Positions 29,697 to 39,460 are shown, counted from the first letter of the stretch. The stretch: DNA of 39,460 nucleotides from Vulcanimicrobiota bacterium (GCA_003136355.1 PLED01000002.1:40230-79689), one strand, 5' to 3'. Notes: generated from the letters alone by a model not told the origin. Made by a program: numbers and translations.

Positions 29697-30134
29697 TTAG
29701 CGGAGCGTCTGGACAAACTCCGCAACGTCGTGAAGATCGCGCGATGTTATCTTCCAGCGCGGCATGACCGGATTGAGCGTCTTTCCTTGATTATCGACGC
29801 CCGTTGAAATGGCGCGCTCCAAGCTTTGGAGTGTATAGGCAGGCTTGACGGCCGCCAGCGCTTTCTGCCGCAGGTCGGCGCTGACGGCGCCGCCGAGCAA
29901 GTGCACGCCACCCGCGCCGTTTGCACCATGGCACGCCGCGCACGATGTGCGAAGCGGCGGATGCTGCGCGTTGATGCGAAAACCTTGACTGTCTTTGCCG
30001 GTAAGGAAAATCAACCGCCCGTTGCCGGTAGCGCTGAGTTTCGCTGCGGTTGCCGCGCGCTGCGTGCTTGCCGAATTGTTCGCGCACGCGCTCAGCGCCG
30101 CTAAAGCTAGAAGCAGGGGTATCAATTTTCGCAC
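29697..30134 (-). CDS. c-type cytochrome lipoprotein
   Basis: Lipobox LSAC; SCAACHGANGAGG (CxxCH); NPVMPRWKIT distal Met. Confidence 0.82.
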   Translation of the reverse strand: MRKLIPLLLALAALSACANNSASTQRAATAAKLSATGNGRLIFLTGKDSQGFRINAQHPPLRTSCAACHGANGAGGVHLLGGAVSADLRQKALAAVKPAYTLQSLERAISTGVDNQGKTLNPVMPRWKITSRDLHDVAEFVQTLR

Positions 30135-30177
30135 GATGCACCTCCGAACTGAATGATGCTTATACCCTACGGCGAGG

Positions 30178-30227
30178 CCCCTCGCCCTTCGACACGCGCA
30201 TCGAAGATGCGCCTACTCAGGATGACA
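30178..30227 (-). repeat. Variant repeat copy with relocated hairpin
   Basis: Minus strand GTCATCCTGAGTAG-GCGCATC-TTC-GATGCGC-GTGTCGAAGGGCGAGGGG. Confidence 0.8.
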
Positions 30228-30255
30228 ACGCTAGCGCTCAGGATGGCAACGCTCG

Positions 30256-33021
30256 CTAGAGCGCGTTGACCGTCGTAGCGCACGGAGCGCAGAGCGTCGG
30301 GTGTTGCGGATCGGAACCAAGCGGTAGGTATTTCCAACAGCGCTTGCACTTCGCGCCTTTAGCAGGCTGTAAATAGACGCGGCGCTCATCGCCGTCACCC
30401 GAGACGCGCTCGATAGCTGAAACCACGAGCGCTTCGCGCAGCCCGTCGCCCAGCGCGGTTACATCGTTCAGCATCGATGCGGGAACGACGACACTGCCCG
30501 CGTCGGTTTCAAAATCGCGCGGCGATTCGTTGGCGGCCACTTGCTGACGCAACTCTTTGAGCAGCTGCCACAGCGCTGCGGATCTCTCATTGGCCGGATG
30601 ACGCGACTCAAAGGAGAGCTCGAAAACGCTGTCGCCGTCGCGCAACTCCGCCGGCACCGCTTGCCATGCCTCTTCCGCCGTAAACGAAAGAAGCGGCGCC
30701 AGCACCGCCAGTACGCGCTGTAAGATGTAGAAAAGCGCGCTTTGCGCGCTGCGCCGGCGCGACGATCCGGCGGCGCTCGAATACAGCCGGTCTTTCAGCG
30801 CGTCGAAATAGAAACTCGACAGATCGTCGCCTTCAAAGCGCACGATCTCCAAATACGCGCCGTGTAAATCGTAGTCGCGCAACGACTCAAGAACGGTTAC
30901 GGTCCAGCGGTCGACTTGCTCGCACGCCAGCGCATCGAACGGTTCCATGTTCTCGCGCGCGATCAGTTCGGCCGGAGCCACATCGCCGATATTGCTGACC
31001 ATGAAACGCAGCCGGTTACGGATATTGCGGTAGACGCGGCTGACCTGTTCGATGACGTGCGGCCCGAAACGCACGTCGTCGACAAACTCCACTGAAGCAG
31101 CCCACAAGCGCAGTACGTCCGCGCCCCATTTTTGCATCGCTTCCTGCGCGTCGATGCCGGTGCCGAGCGATTTGCTCATCGGCCGGCCGCTCTCGTCGTT
31201 GACCCAGCCGTTCTTCACCACGTGTTTATAGGGCGCCGCGCCCTTTATGGCGGTCGCGGTCACGATCGAGCTGCGGAACCAGCCGCGATACTGATCGCCG
31301 CCTTCAAGAACGAGGTCGGACGGCCAAGGCAGTCCGTTCTTCCCGAGCACGGCCAGATGCGTCACGCCGGATTCGAACCAGATGTCAACGATGTTCTTTT
31401 CTTTTTCGAAGCTCGTGCCGCGGCATTTGGGGCACGCGAAATCCGGCGGCAGAAAACGCTCGACCGGATCGACCCACCACGCGTTCGCGCCGCGTTCCCG
31501 AAATATGCCGGCGGTCACGCGCGCGATTTCGGGACCGAGGATCGACTCGCCGCACGCTGTGCAAACCACCGCCGGAATCGGCGTTCCCCACGTGCGCTGG
31601 CGCGAGATGCACCATTCGGGGTGCGTTTCAAGCATTTGCGCGATGCGTTCTTGCCCCCACGCGGGCGTCCACTGCACGCCGCGGATGTTTTCAATCGTGC
31701 GCGCGCGCAGCCGGTTTTGGTCCATCGCGATGAACCACTGCGCGGTAGCGCGGAAAATTACCGGATTGTGGCAGCGCCAGCAATGCGGATAGCTGTGTTC
31801 GAAGTCGGCGTCATCCCAAAGCGCGCCGCTCGCGCGCAAATCGTCGACGATCTTTGGGTTGGCTTTCCAAATGTGCATGCCGGCGTACGGGCCGGCATCG
31901 GACGTAAACACACCACGCGAATCGACCGGATTCACGATTGGCAGATTGTACTTCACGCCGGTTTCGAAGTCGTCGGCGCCGTGGCCGGGCGCCGTGTGCA
32001 CCGCGCCGGTTCCGGTTTCCATGTCGACGTAATCGGCGAGCACGATCGGCGAATCGCGATCCATAAACGGATGGCGGACCGCGAGGCCTTCCAGCGCGCT
32101 CCCTTTCGCGCCGCCGATTCTGTGCGCGCCTGCAAAGCGCTCGCCCAACGCTTTCTCCGCCAGCGCATCCGCGACGATCACGGCTTCATCGCCCACCGCG
32201 TATAAACCGTACTCCGCATCCGGGCGCAGCGCGATGGCAGCATTCGCGGGCAGCGTCCACGGCGTCGTGGTCCAGATGAGGATGCTGAGTGGCCCGCGGC
32301 CCTCGCCATCAGCCGCCACCATGACACTTAGTAGCGCCGCTCGTTGGGCGGCGTTGGCCGTGAAGCGTACCGTGACCGACGGCGAGACGCGCGGCTTGTA
32401 CTCGATTTCGGCTTCGGCGAGCGCCGTTTCGTCGTGAATGCACCACAGCGTCGAGCGCAGGCCTTTGTAGATTTGGTTTTGTGCTGCGAGCGCCCCGAGC
32501 GTTTCGACGATCGTCGCCTCAAACTCGGGATCGATCGTGCGGTACGGATGCTGCCAGTCGCCGAAGTTGCCCATGCGCATGCGCACCGAGCGTTGGCGAT
32601 CCAGCCAATGCAGCGCGCGCTCTTTGCATTTCTCCCGGAACTCGATCGGGTCGACGTCGTGAAAATCTTTGATCTTCAGATGCTTGAGCGTGTCGAGCTC
32701 GATCGGTAAGCCGTGCATGTCCCAGCCCGGCACGAACTTCGCCCAGCGCGAATCGATCAGCGCGATCTTCACGAAGATGTCTTTGAGGACCATGTTCAGG
32801 AAATGGCCCATGTGCAGCTCGCCGTTGGCGTACGGCGGGCCGTCGTGCAAGATCCACGGCGCGTTGCGCGCGTTGCGTTCGAGACGCCGTTCGTAGGTGC
32901 GCCGTTCTTCCCACCAGGCGACCCGGTCGGGCTCGCGCTTGGGCAAATCCGCCTTCATCGGGAAATCGGTCTTCGGCAGGTTGAGCGTGTCGCGATAATC
33001 GCGTTCGGGCGGATTACTCAT
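30256..33021 (-). CDS. ileS: Isoleucyl-tRNA synthetase
   Basis: HDGPPYANGELHMGHFLN; GRPMSKSLGTG; C-terminal zinc motif CKRCWKY..CAPC. Confidence 0.95.
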   Translation of the reverse strand: MSNPPERDYRDTLNLPKTDFPMKADLPKREPDRVAWWEERRTYERRLERNARNAPWILHDGPPYANGELHMGHFLNMVLKDIFVKIALIDSRWAKFVPGWDMHGLPIELDTLKHLKIKDFHDVDPIEFREKCKERALHWLDRQRSVRMRMGNFGDWQHPYRTIDPEFEATIVETLGALAAQNQIYKGLRSTLWCIHDETALAEAEIEYKPRVSPSVTVRFTANAAQRAALLSVMVAADGEGRGPLSILIWTTTPWTLPANAAIALRPDAEYGLYAVGDEAVIVADALAEKALGERFAGAHRIGGAKGSALEGLAVRHPFMDRDSPIVLADYVDMETGTGAVHTAPGHGADDFETGVKYNLPIVNPVDSRGVFTSDAGPYAGMHIWKANPKIVDDLRASGALWDDADFEHSYPHCWRCHNPVIFRATAQWFIAMDQNRLRARTIENIRGVQWTPAWGQERIAQMLETHPEWCISRQRTWGTPIPAVVCTACGESILGPEIARVTAGIFRERGANAWWVDPVERFLPPDFACPKCRGTSFEKEKNIVDIWFESGVTHLAVLGKNGLPWPSDLVLEGGDQYRGWFRSSIVTATAIKGAAPYKHVVKNGWVNDESGRPMSKSLGTGIDAQEAMQKWGADVLRLWAASVEFVDDVRFGPHVIEQVSRVYRNIRNRLRFMVSNIGDVAPAELIARENMEPFDALACEQVDRWTVTVLESLRDYDLHGAYLEIVRFEGDDLSSFYFDALKDRLYSSAAGSSRRRSAQSALFYILQRVLAVLAPLLSFTAEEAWQAVPAELRDGDSVFELSFESRHPANERSAALWQLLKELRQQVAANESPRDFETDAGSVVVPASMLNDVTALGDGLREALVVSAIERVSGDGDERRVYLQPAKGAKCKRCWKYLPLGSDPQHPTLCAPCATTVNAL

Positions 33022-34141
33022 GCGAAGGCCCTCGCGCAATCAATTCGTCGAGGACTTCGAAGTTGCGCAGCGCCAGCCGTTCGAGCGGTTCGCGCGCGGC
33101 GAGCAAATACTCGCGCAGCGAATCGCGCGTGTTCCACAGATCGTCGATCGCCGAATCGATCGCCTCGGGAGCCGGTTTCGGCTCCGGCGTTTCTAGCGAA
33201 AAAAGCGGCGGCAGCGGATAGGCCAGATCGGCGCAAAAAGCCGTGACCTTCGGATCGTAGGGAATCGCGAGAAACGGTACGCCCTGGCGCGCCGCCAGAA
33301 TGAGCGAGTGCAGCCGCATACCGATCAAGACTTTGGCGCGGCCGATAATGTTTGCAGCACGCTCGAGCGACGCTTCGGGCAGCAGCACCGCGGGCGTGCG
33401 GCACTTGCGAATGATCGTGGTCGAAACTTCGGCGTCGGATGCGCCGCCCAGCGGCAGGAAAGCAACGCGCAACCCATGCTGTTCGCTCAAGCGATCGACG
33501 GCGCGCGCCAGCACGTCGATGCGATCTTTCAAACCGTTGGCTTTGCGCACGCTGATAATCGCCAGCGGATCGCTTTGCGGCCCCAAGCCCTCGGCTGAAA
33601 AATCGTCCGCTTCGCCGGACGCTTCGAACAAGAACGCCGGATCGGCGGTCCGTTCCACGCGCACATCCGGCAGCAGCGAGCCGAGTAACTCGCGCGATCG
33701 ATCGTCACGGACGGTCGCGCCCGCGATGCCTTTGCACGTTTCGCGCACGACGGTTCTTCCCCAGAAGTCGAGTGGACCGATCGACTGCGCGAAGATCATC
33801 GTGGTCCGCCGCGCGCGCACCGCCGCGCGAATGATGCCGGTATAATAGATGAGGCTGCGCAAGCTGGTTGCGTTTTGGAGCAATCCCCCGCCGCCCGAGA
33901 GCACCACGTCCGCGCGCTCGATCGAGGCGCGCACCGCCTTGGAATCCCAGCGCGGCGTCGCGTCGACGCGCAATTCGTGCGCCGTCATCTCGGGCTTGGC
34001 GCTCAAGACGTCGATCTCGGCATACGGATGGCGCGTGCGCAGCTGCGCGACGATGACCGCGAGCAGCGCTTCGTCGCCGAGGTTTCCAAACCCATAGTAT
34101 CCGCTCAGTAACAGCCGCACGAGCTTAGCGGCGGGATGCAA
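33014..34141 (-). CDS. csaB: Polysaccharide pyruvyl transferase CsaB
   Basis: LLSGYYGFGNLGDEALLAVIV; VVLSGGGGLLQNATSLRSLIYYTGII. Confidence 0.88.
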   Translation of the reverse strand: MHPAAKLVRLLLSGYYGFGNLGDEALLAVIVAQLRTRHPYAEIDVLSAKPEMTAHELRVDATPRWDSKAVRASIERADVVLSGGGGLLQNATSLRSLIYYTGIIRAAVRARRTTMIFAQSIGPLDFWGRTVVRETCKGIAGATVRDDRSRELLGSLLPDVRVERTADPAFLFEASGEADDFSAEGLGPQSDPLAIISVRKANGLKDRIDVLARAVDRLSEQHGLRVAFLPLGGASDAEVSTTIIRKCRTPAVLLPEASLERAANIIGRAKVLIGMRLHSLILAARQGVPFLAIPYDPKVTAFCADLAYPLPPLFSLETPEPKPAPEAIDSAIDDLWNTRDSLREYLLAAREPLERLALRNFEVLDELIARGPSHE

Positions 34142-36137
34142 ACGCGCGATAGATGAGGATGGCGACGATGCCGATGACCGCGCCGATCACCAATCCATAC
34201 AAAACGCGGAGGACCGAGACCAGCAGTTCGGTGTGCAGATGTGAGAACGTATCGATAACGTCGCCCAGGCCGATGCCGATGGCGAGTGCGAGCAAAACGC
34301 CGAGCCAGCGCCGGTGCGGAATGCGCAGCGCGGGCATCAGCATGAGCGCCGGAAACCCGATCAGGAATTCCTTGAAGCGCGGCCGCACCGTCAGCAGCGA
34401 CGTTAGGTGATGCCGCAGCGCCAGCTCAAATGCCGATGGCGAGATATCGCTTTGGTTGCCGCTGCGCAGCAGCACGAGCGCGCCGGCTCCCAGCACGACC
34501 GCGGCAGCCGCGAGCTGATAGATGCGGATCGGCTCCAATAGCGTTTCGCGCCCGTCGCGCCGCTGCGGATCGAATTTGTCGGTGAAGAGATAGAGCGCCA
34601 GCGCGATCAGCGGCGGCAACGCGAGCAACAGCTTCACGCCGCGGAACGGTTCGACTTCTTCCATGATCAGCGGCGAGCTCATCACGCCGATCACGACGAG
34701 CGCGCCCAGCAGCGTGATGCCCGTTGCGACCAGCGTCCACGCCACGCTGCGGCGGATCTGGCGTCCCACCGCGGCAGCGGGCGCTTGCAAAAACGCGCGG
34801 CTCAAAACCGAGAATCCAGCGGTCGCGAAGAGCAGGCCGCCGCTCAGCGCGATGATCGAACGCGCGAGCAGGTCGTGATGTGAAACGATACCGCCGAGAT
34901 ACAGCAACACCGTGGCGCTATACGCCAGGATGGCCCAGAGCGGTCGATACCAGCCGTAAAATCCGAGCAGCAGTAAGAAAATCGACGGCACGGCGAGCGC
35001 GGCCAGTCCGACCAAGATGCGGCTATTCCCGCGATACAGCGGAATCGGGGCCGCGCGACCCGGCCTGAAGCCGCGCGCGGCGAGATCGCTTGCAATCTCG
35101 CGAACCATTTCGACGTTGGTTTTTTCGATCGAGAGACCGTTGTATTGATGAGCGAACGGCCGCAAATACACGACGCGCACGTTGCGTTCGCGCACGCCGA
35201 GTTCGTAACGCGCGACGATTTCAGGCAGCGCGAGTTTGTCGAGTTCGACTTTGTTGATCGCCTCGACCCGCACGGTACGGCCCGGGATGAGCGACGCGAG
35301 TTCGCTGCTCCCCTTCTGCACTTGGCTGGAGTCGTAGGTTTCGATCTCGCCGAAATTGAGCGCGCGGTACGGTTTCTCCGAAAAGAGTTGCGCCATGTCT
35401 TTGACATGGTCGGGGAACCCCATCACTTGATTGCGCAGTCCGAAGAAGACGACCGTCGCCAAGCGGCTGCCGGCGCCGGTGTAGGCAAACTCGCGCTGAA
35501 TCTGCGGCAAACTAAACCGCTCGTCGTTTTGAAAACGCGGATCGACCAGCAGATGTAAGTGGCGCGCGAGCGCGACCTGATCCGACGGAATGCCGAGCCC
35601 GGACGTGTTGAAGTAGTCGATCTGCGAACGCAGCGCGATGACGTAGGGTTTGACGGCGTGCAAGACGCGGATGCTTTTCGCTTCGAAATGCAGCGGCAGC
35701 TGCAGCCGGTACCGCAGGTACGTCGGCGTGTCGAAAACGAGCAGGTAGACTTCATCGGCGCGGACCGCCCCGGCGCGCACCAGCGCCAGCAGCGTCGGGT
35801 CCGCGATTCCGCCCACATGGGCCTGGGCCGCGAGAGCCGGCCCCGGAAGCGCGATGGCGTTATTGGAACTGACGACATTCGATCCGAGCTCTTCGGTTAG
35901 GGCGAGCGAGGTCAAGCCCGCGCGGCGCATCTCGACCAAGAAATCCGCCGGATTGTAATTGTACGAGCGCGCCAGCGACAGAAAGTCGTTGTAATCCATC
36001 GTCAGCTCGACGCGGCGCGTCGCCGACTCGACGCGGGCGCGTTCGAACGCCACGACCGCGCAAGCGAGCAGAGCAATCAAAAGGATCAAGGCCGCAAAGC
36101 GCGTCCGCGGATCGAGCCGGTTCACGATTGCGCGCAT
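34125..36137 (-). CDS. DUF5693-like membrane protein
   Basis: Long N-terminal soluble region (DYNDFLSLARSYNYNPADFLVEMRRAGLTSLALTEELGSNV) and multiple C-terminal TM helices; next to csaB. Confidence 0.7.
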   Translation of the reverse strand: MRAIVNRLDPRTRFAALILLIALLACAVVAFERARVESATRRVELTMDYNDFLSLARSYNYNPADFLVEMRRAGLTSLALTEELGSNVVSSNNAIALPGPALAAQAHVGGIADPTLLALVRAGAVRADEVYLLVFDTPTYLRYRLQLPLHFEAKSIRVLHAVKPYVIALRSQIDYFNTSGLGIPSDQVALARHLHLLVDPRFQNDERFSLPQIQREFAYTGAGSRLATVVFFGLRNQVMGFPDHVKDMAQLFSEKPYRALNFGEIETYDSSQVQKGSSELASLIPGRTVRVEAINKVELDKLALPEIVARYELGVRERNVRVVYLRPFAHQYNGLSIEKTNVEMVREIASDLAARGFRPGRAAPIPLYRGNSRILVGLAALAVPSIFLLLLGFYGWYRPLWAILAYSATVLLYLGGIVSHHDLLARSIIALSGGLLFATAGFSVLSRAFLQAPAAAVGRQIRRSVAWTLVATGITLLGALVVIGVMSSPLIMEEVEPFRGVKLLLALPPLIALALYLFTDKFDPQRRDGRETLLEPIRIYQLAAAAVVLGAGALVLLRSGNQSDISPSAFELALRHHLTSLLTVRPRFKEFLIGFPALMLMPALRIPHRRWLGVLLALAIGIGLGDVIDTFSHLHTELLVSVLRVLYGLVIGAVIGIVAILIYRAFASRR

Positions 36138-36144
36138 TCGCTTC

Positions 36145-36178
36145 AAAAAACAGGAAGGCCCGCCAGAAGCGAGCCCTC
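36145..36178 (-). terminator. Intrinsic terminator/attenuator between hydratase and DUF5693 genes
   Basis: GAGGGCTCGC-TTCTG-GCGGGCCTTC (10 bp with two G.U) then CTGTTTTTT. Confidence 0.7.
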
Positions 36179-36183
36179 ACTGT

Positions 36184-36224
36184 CGTCGCGTATGCGGTTG
36201 CCCGCATACCGGGTGTGGGCGACG
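36184..36224 (-). ncRNA. Candidate structured leader element
   Basis: CGTCGC-[CCACACCCG]-GTATGCGG-GCAA-CCGCATAC-GCGACG: two stacked perfect stems, GNRA-type loop, 5' bulge. Confidence 0.35.
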
Positions 36225-36273
36225 CTTTTACATTCTGCACCGGCGGGGCCCACTAGCCCGCCCGGGAGAGCAT

Positions 36274-37110
36274 TCACGATTCCGCGCGGGCGGTATCCTC
36301 CCTGCCGTCGTCCACAGATTTTTTTTCGGGCGAATACCCCCAGCGCGGCGGCCGTCTTTCCAGGAACGCCGCCATCCCTTCCTGAGCGTCGGCTGCCAAC
36401 GCGTTCATGGTCATGACTTCCTTGGCGTAACCGTACGCGTCGTGCTGGTCCAAGCCGTACTGCGCGTAGAAGGCTGTCTTGCCGAGAGCGATCACCGCGC
36501 GGCTCGACTCGCAAATCTTTGCTGCCAGCGCCATCGTCTCGGCGCGCAGGCCGTCCGCGGGCACAGCGCGGTTCACCAGCCCCCACTCCGCAGCCGTCGC
36601 CGCGTCGATGAAGTCGCCCGTCAGCAGCATCTCCATCGCTCGCTTGCGTCCGATCGCGCGGGTCAGCGCCACCATCGGCGTCGTGCAGAACAGTCCGATG
36701 CGCACGCCCGGCGTCGCGAACTTTGCATCCGTGGACGCGACCGCCAGGTCGCACGACGCGACCAACTGGCAGCCGGCGGCCGTCGCGATCGTCGCCACCT
36801 CGGCAATCACCGGCTGCGGAATGCGCTGAATCGCTTCCATCAGCTCGACGCAGGCGTCGAATATTTCGCGGTACGCCGCCACGTCGCGTTCGCGGAGCTC
36901 GCGCAGATCGTGTCCGGCGCTAAATGCCGGGCCGTCGCCGGCCAAGATGACCGCGCCGACATCGCTGTTTTCGCCAATCGCCGAAAACGCGCGCAGCAAC
37001 TCGCGCATCACCTCGAGCGAAAGCGCGTTGCGCTTCTCGGGGCGGCGCATCGTCACGGTCGCGATTCCATCCGCGATCTCGGTCGTTACCAACGCTTTTG
37101 CTTGCAGCAT
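36274..37110 (-). CDS. Enoyl-CoA hydratase/isomerase family protein
   Basis: RRPEKRNALSLEVMREL; AGDGPAFSAGHDLREL; PQPVIAEVATIATAAGCQLVASCDLAVAS. Confidence 0.9.
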   Translation of the reverse strand: MLQAKALVTTEIADGIATVTMRRPEKRNALSLEVMRELLRAFSAIGENSDVGAVILAGDGPAFSAGHDLRELRERDVAAYREIFDACVELMEAIQRIPQPVIAEVATIATAAGCQLVASCDLAVASTDAKFATPGVRIGLFCTTPMVALTRAIGRKRAMEMLLTGDFIDAATAAEWGLVNRAVPADGLRAETMALAAKICESSRAVIALGKTAFYAQYGLDQHDAYGYAKEVMTMNALAADAQEGMAAFLERRPPRWGYSPEKKSVDDGREDTARAES

Positions 37111-37119
37111 AAAATCATT

Positions 37120-37192
37120 TGGGCGATGACGGGCTCGAACCGCCGACATCCTCCTTGTAAGGGAGGCGCTCTACCAGCTGAGCTAATCGCCC
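37120..37192 (-). tRNA. tRNA-Val (anticodon TAC)
   Basis: GGGCGATTAGCTCAGCTGGTAGAGCGCCTCCCTTACAAGGAGGATGTCGGCGGTTCGAGCCCGTCATCGCCCA; full cloverleaf, loop CTTACAA. Confidence 0.95.
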
Positions 37193-37496
37193 GTGGCCCA
37201 GTCCTGACTGACTTTTTCGTTTAGCATCGTTTAATCCCGTCGCGCCGGTGCATCACGGATAGGTGCCTCGACGAGAGTGTCACCGGCAGGGGAGGCCAGC
37301 TGCCGCTCAAGATCGGTGAACGCATCCACAATCTCTGTGGCCTGAAAGACCTGCCCTCGTTGGCGCCCAACCGCCATGGGCGCGATGATAGCCGGTCTTG
37401 CGCTGGAGTCCAAAAGGACTGCCCGAACTTAGCCATATGCTAATTATGACTTTATCATAAAAGCCGGCCCTAAACGCCAGCGCGCGACGCGGTTCT

Positions 37497-38819
37497 CTAG
37501 TTAGTCGCGGCTATTTTTTTGGTGAGGATCGCGATGGCGGCTTGCAGCTGCGCGTCGTTGGTCGCATCGCCGAAGCGCGCACCCTGGTTTTCGGTCACCG
37601 CAAAGTCCGGCACGATGCCCTTGAGGTTGATGTCGCGATTTTTCGGCGTAAGGTAGTGCGCGATCGTGATTTTGATCGCGGCGCCGTCGGGCAGCTGCGT
37701 CAGCTGCTGCATGACGCCCTTGCCGAAGGTTTTCTCGCCGACCAGTACGCCGACGCCGTCGTCTTGCAATGCACCGGCGGTAATTTCGGAGGCCGACGCG
37801 GTGTAACGGTTAACGAGAATCGTCATCGGTTTGAGCGGCACTGCTATTTGGGGTGCCTGATAGGTGTAGACGCGCGAGCCGCGTTCTTCGACGGTGAGCA
37901 GCCGATCGTTATTGATGAACTTCGAGCTGATGTCGATTGCCGAGTCCACGTAGCCGCCGCCGTTGTTGCGCAAATCGAGCACGTAGCCGCGCACGCCTTG
38001 GTCGTTCAAACGGTTAAGCGCCATTCCGAACTGTTCGGGAGTGTCGCGGCCGAACGTCAACAGCGCGATGTAGCCGATGTGATCGGCCAGCATTTTGTAG
38101 ATGACGGTCGGCGGCTGCACGTCGCTGCGCGTTACCGCTAGCGTTCCGAGCGAAGCGCCGTTGCGCTGCACTTGCAAGCGCACGACCGTACCCGAGGCGC
38201 CGCGCAGCAATTTGACGGCGTCTTCTTGTTTCACACCTTGCGTCGACGTGCCGTTGACGGTAAGGAAATCGTCGCCGGATTGGATGCCCGCGCGGTCGGC
38301 CGGCGTTCCCGGGACGACGTAAAACGCGCGGACATATTTCGTCGCCGGATCGGGCTCGATCAGAACGCCGATGCCGGAGATTTTCTCGGGGTCGAGCGCC
38401 TGGTTAAACTTTTGGTATTCGTCGGGCGTGAAGAACGCCGTATATTGGTCGCCCAGAGCTCCGGCCATGCCGCGAATGGCGGCGTAAGTGAGGGCCGTTT
38501 CAGGCTGGTGCGTCGCGTCCTGCGCGCGCACGATCTCGGCCGCGATTTGCGCCACGTTTTCGCCGGCGCCGTTTTTCGCGCGCATCGCGGGGAGGAACGG
38601 GTCGGCGCCGCCGCGCTGCAGCTCGGCGTTGAGCGCTTTGCGCGCGCCGTCGAGCATTGCCTGGACGTCGACCTTCGAATAGTAGGTCGTCGTCAGCAGC
38701 TCGTAACTCTGCAGCAGGTCGCCCGAGGCGAGGCCCTGCGGAGCCGCCCATAGGCCGCCCGGTACTGCGAAAAGGAGGGCTGCGACAAAGGCCGCGCGCC
38801 TCATGAGGCCGTGTTTCAT
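37497..38819 (-). CDS. S41-family C-terminal processing peptidase with PDZ domain
   Basis: Signal peptide; PDZ GTPADRAGIQSGDDFLTVNG; YVLDLRNNGGG; NRYTASASEITAGALQD; GEKTFGKGVMQ. Confidence 0.9.
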   Translation of the reverse strand: MKHGLMRRAAFVAALLFAVPGGLWAAPQGLASGDLLQSYELLTTTYYSKVDVQAMLDGARKALNAELQRGGADPFLPAMRAKNGAGENVAQIAAEIVRAQDATHQPETALTYAAIRGMAGALGDQYTAFFTPDEYQKFNQALDPEKISGIGVLIEPDPATKYVRAFYVVPGTPADRAGIQSGDDFLTVNGTSTQGVKQEDAVKLLRGASGTVVRLQVQRNGASLGTLAVTRSDVQPPTVIYKMLADHIGYIALLTFGRDTPEQFGMALNRLNDQGVRGYVLDLRNNGGGYVDSAIDISSKFINNDRLLTVEERGSRVYTYQAPQIAVPLKPMTILVNRYTASASEITAGALQDDGVGVLVGEKTFGKGVMQQLTQLPDGAAIKITIAHYLTPKNRDINLKGIVPDFAVTENQGARFGDATNDAQLQAAIAILTKKIAATN

Positions 38820-38885
38820 GCACCCATAACGTTCGCCGTGCTCCGGGCGTTTGCATAGCAAGCGGCCGTACGCGTTAGAGTAACG

Positions 38886-39460
38886 TTAGCGTAAACTCGC
38901 GATGGCTTCCATGGCCTGCCGCTCGATTGAGGACAGGTAATGCCCGACCGTTTCGCGGGCCGGCCCGTCGAAGGCGACGCGACCGTTTTCCAGCCAGATC
39001 GCGCGGTCGCACGCTTGGCGGATGAACTCGAGTTCGTGCGAGACGACGATGACCGTCACGTGCTCGTGCCAAAACTGATCGAGCCGCCGCCGGCACTTCT
39101 GTTTGAAGTGCTCGTCGCCGATGGAGAGCACTTCGTCGAGAATCAGGATGTCGGGTTGCATGTCGGTAGCGATCGCGAACCCCAGCCGCGCGGCCATGCC
39201 GGATGAGAGCACCTTCACCGGCACCGAAGCGTAATTTTGAAGCTCCGCGAACTGCAGAACGCTCGGCACCTTTTCGATCATCGCCTTGCGCGATGAGCCG
39301 AGCAGCACGCCGTAAAGCAATATGTTCTCGACCACGGGCAGCTCGGGATCGAAACCCGCACCGAGTTCCAGAAGCGGAACGATGTTGCCGGTGGTGCTTA
39401 CCTCGCCACTCGTCGGATAGAGAATGCCGCAGATTGTCTTGAGCAGCGTCGACTTACCCG
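38886..39460 (-). CDS. Polysaccharide-type ABC transporter ATPase (Wzt/TagH-like), truncated at window end
   Basis: Frame open to the edge: GKSTLLKTICGILYPTSGEVSTTGNIVPLLELGAGFDPELPVVENI..SSGMAARLGFAIATDMQPDILILDEVLSIGDEHF. Confidence 0.88.
   Translation of the reverse strand, partial: GKSTLLKTICGILYPTSGEVSTTGNIVPLLELGAGFDPELPVVENILLYGVLLGSSRKAMIEKVPSVLQFAELQNYASVPVKVLSSGMAARLGFAIATDMQPDILILDEVLSIGDEHFKQKCRRRLDQFWHEHVTVIVVSHELEFIRQACDRAIWLENGRVAFDGPARETVGHYLSSIERQAMEAIASLR

Noticed and set aside
31132-32205. 357-aa plus ORF antisense to ileS
   Set aside because: ileS is unmistakable on the other strand; the antisense frame has no motif and biased composition.
37221-37436. 71-aa and 60-aa overlapping ORFs next to tRNA-Val, and the TATGATAAAGTCATA palindrome upstream, as an integrated element
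   Set aside because: No integrase, no duplicated tRNA 3' end seen, no SD; insufficient support beyond an AT-rich promoter-like patch.

Overview
The window has two parts. Positions ~1-18.6 kb look like an accessory island. From ~18.6 kb to the end it is a dense housekeeping block: flgF/flgG-like, leuB, divIVA, sepF, yggS, lgt, ccdA, lspA, rluD, tgt, ygiD, ileS, csaB, a DUF5693-like membrane protein, enoyl-CoA hydratase, tRNA-Val, an S41 protease and a polysaccharide ABC ATPase. The gene mix suggests a deep-branching lineage such as Eremiobacterota-like bacteria; this taxonomic guess is inference only. Main accessory content: (i) the C-terminal end of an AvcD-like deaminase followed by two tandem paralogous micro-ORFs; (ii) two adjacent secreted proteins sharing a domain; (iii) a candidate defence-type cassette with a QueC-like PP-loop enzyme, an XRE-ImmA/IrrE metallopeptidase and two unknown proteins, with a divergent XRE gene and a striking four-unit palindromic operator; (iv) an apparently complete class I lanthipeptide locus (AraC regulator, LanC, ABC exporter, full-length LanB) with a 48-aa precursor on the opposite strand whose stop codon overlaps the lanB stop in one CTAG; (v) in the core half, GTCATCCTGAGC..GTCGAAGG repeats, including a GIY-YIG nuclease gene enclosed by near-identical 61-bp inverted repeats, plus repeat copies that appear to have inserted into yggS and rluD and to supply the tgt start codon.
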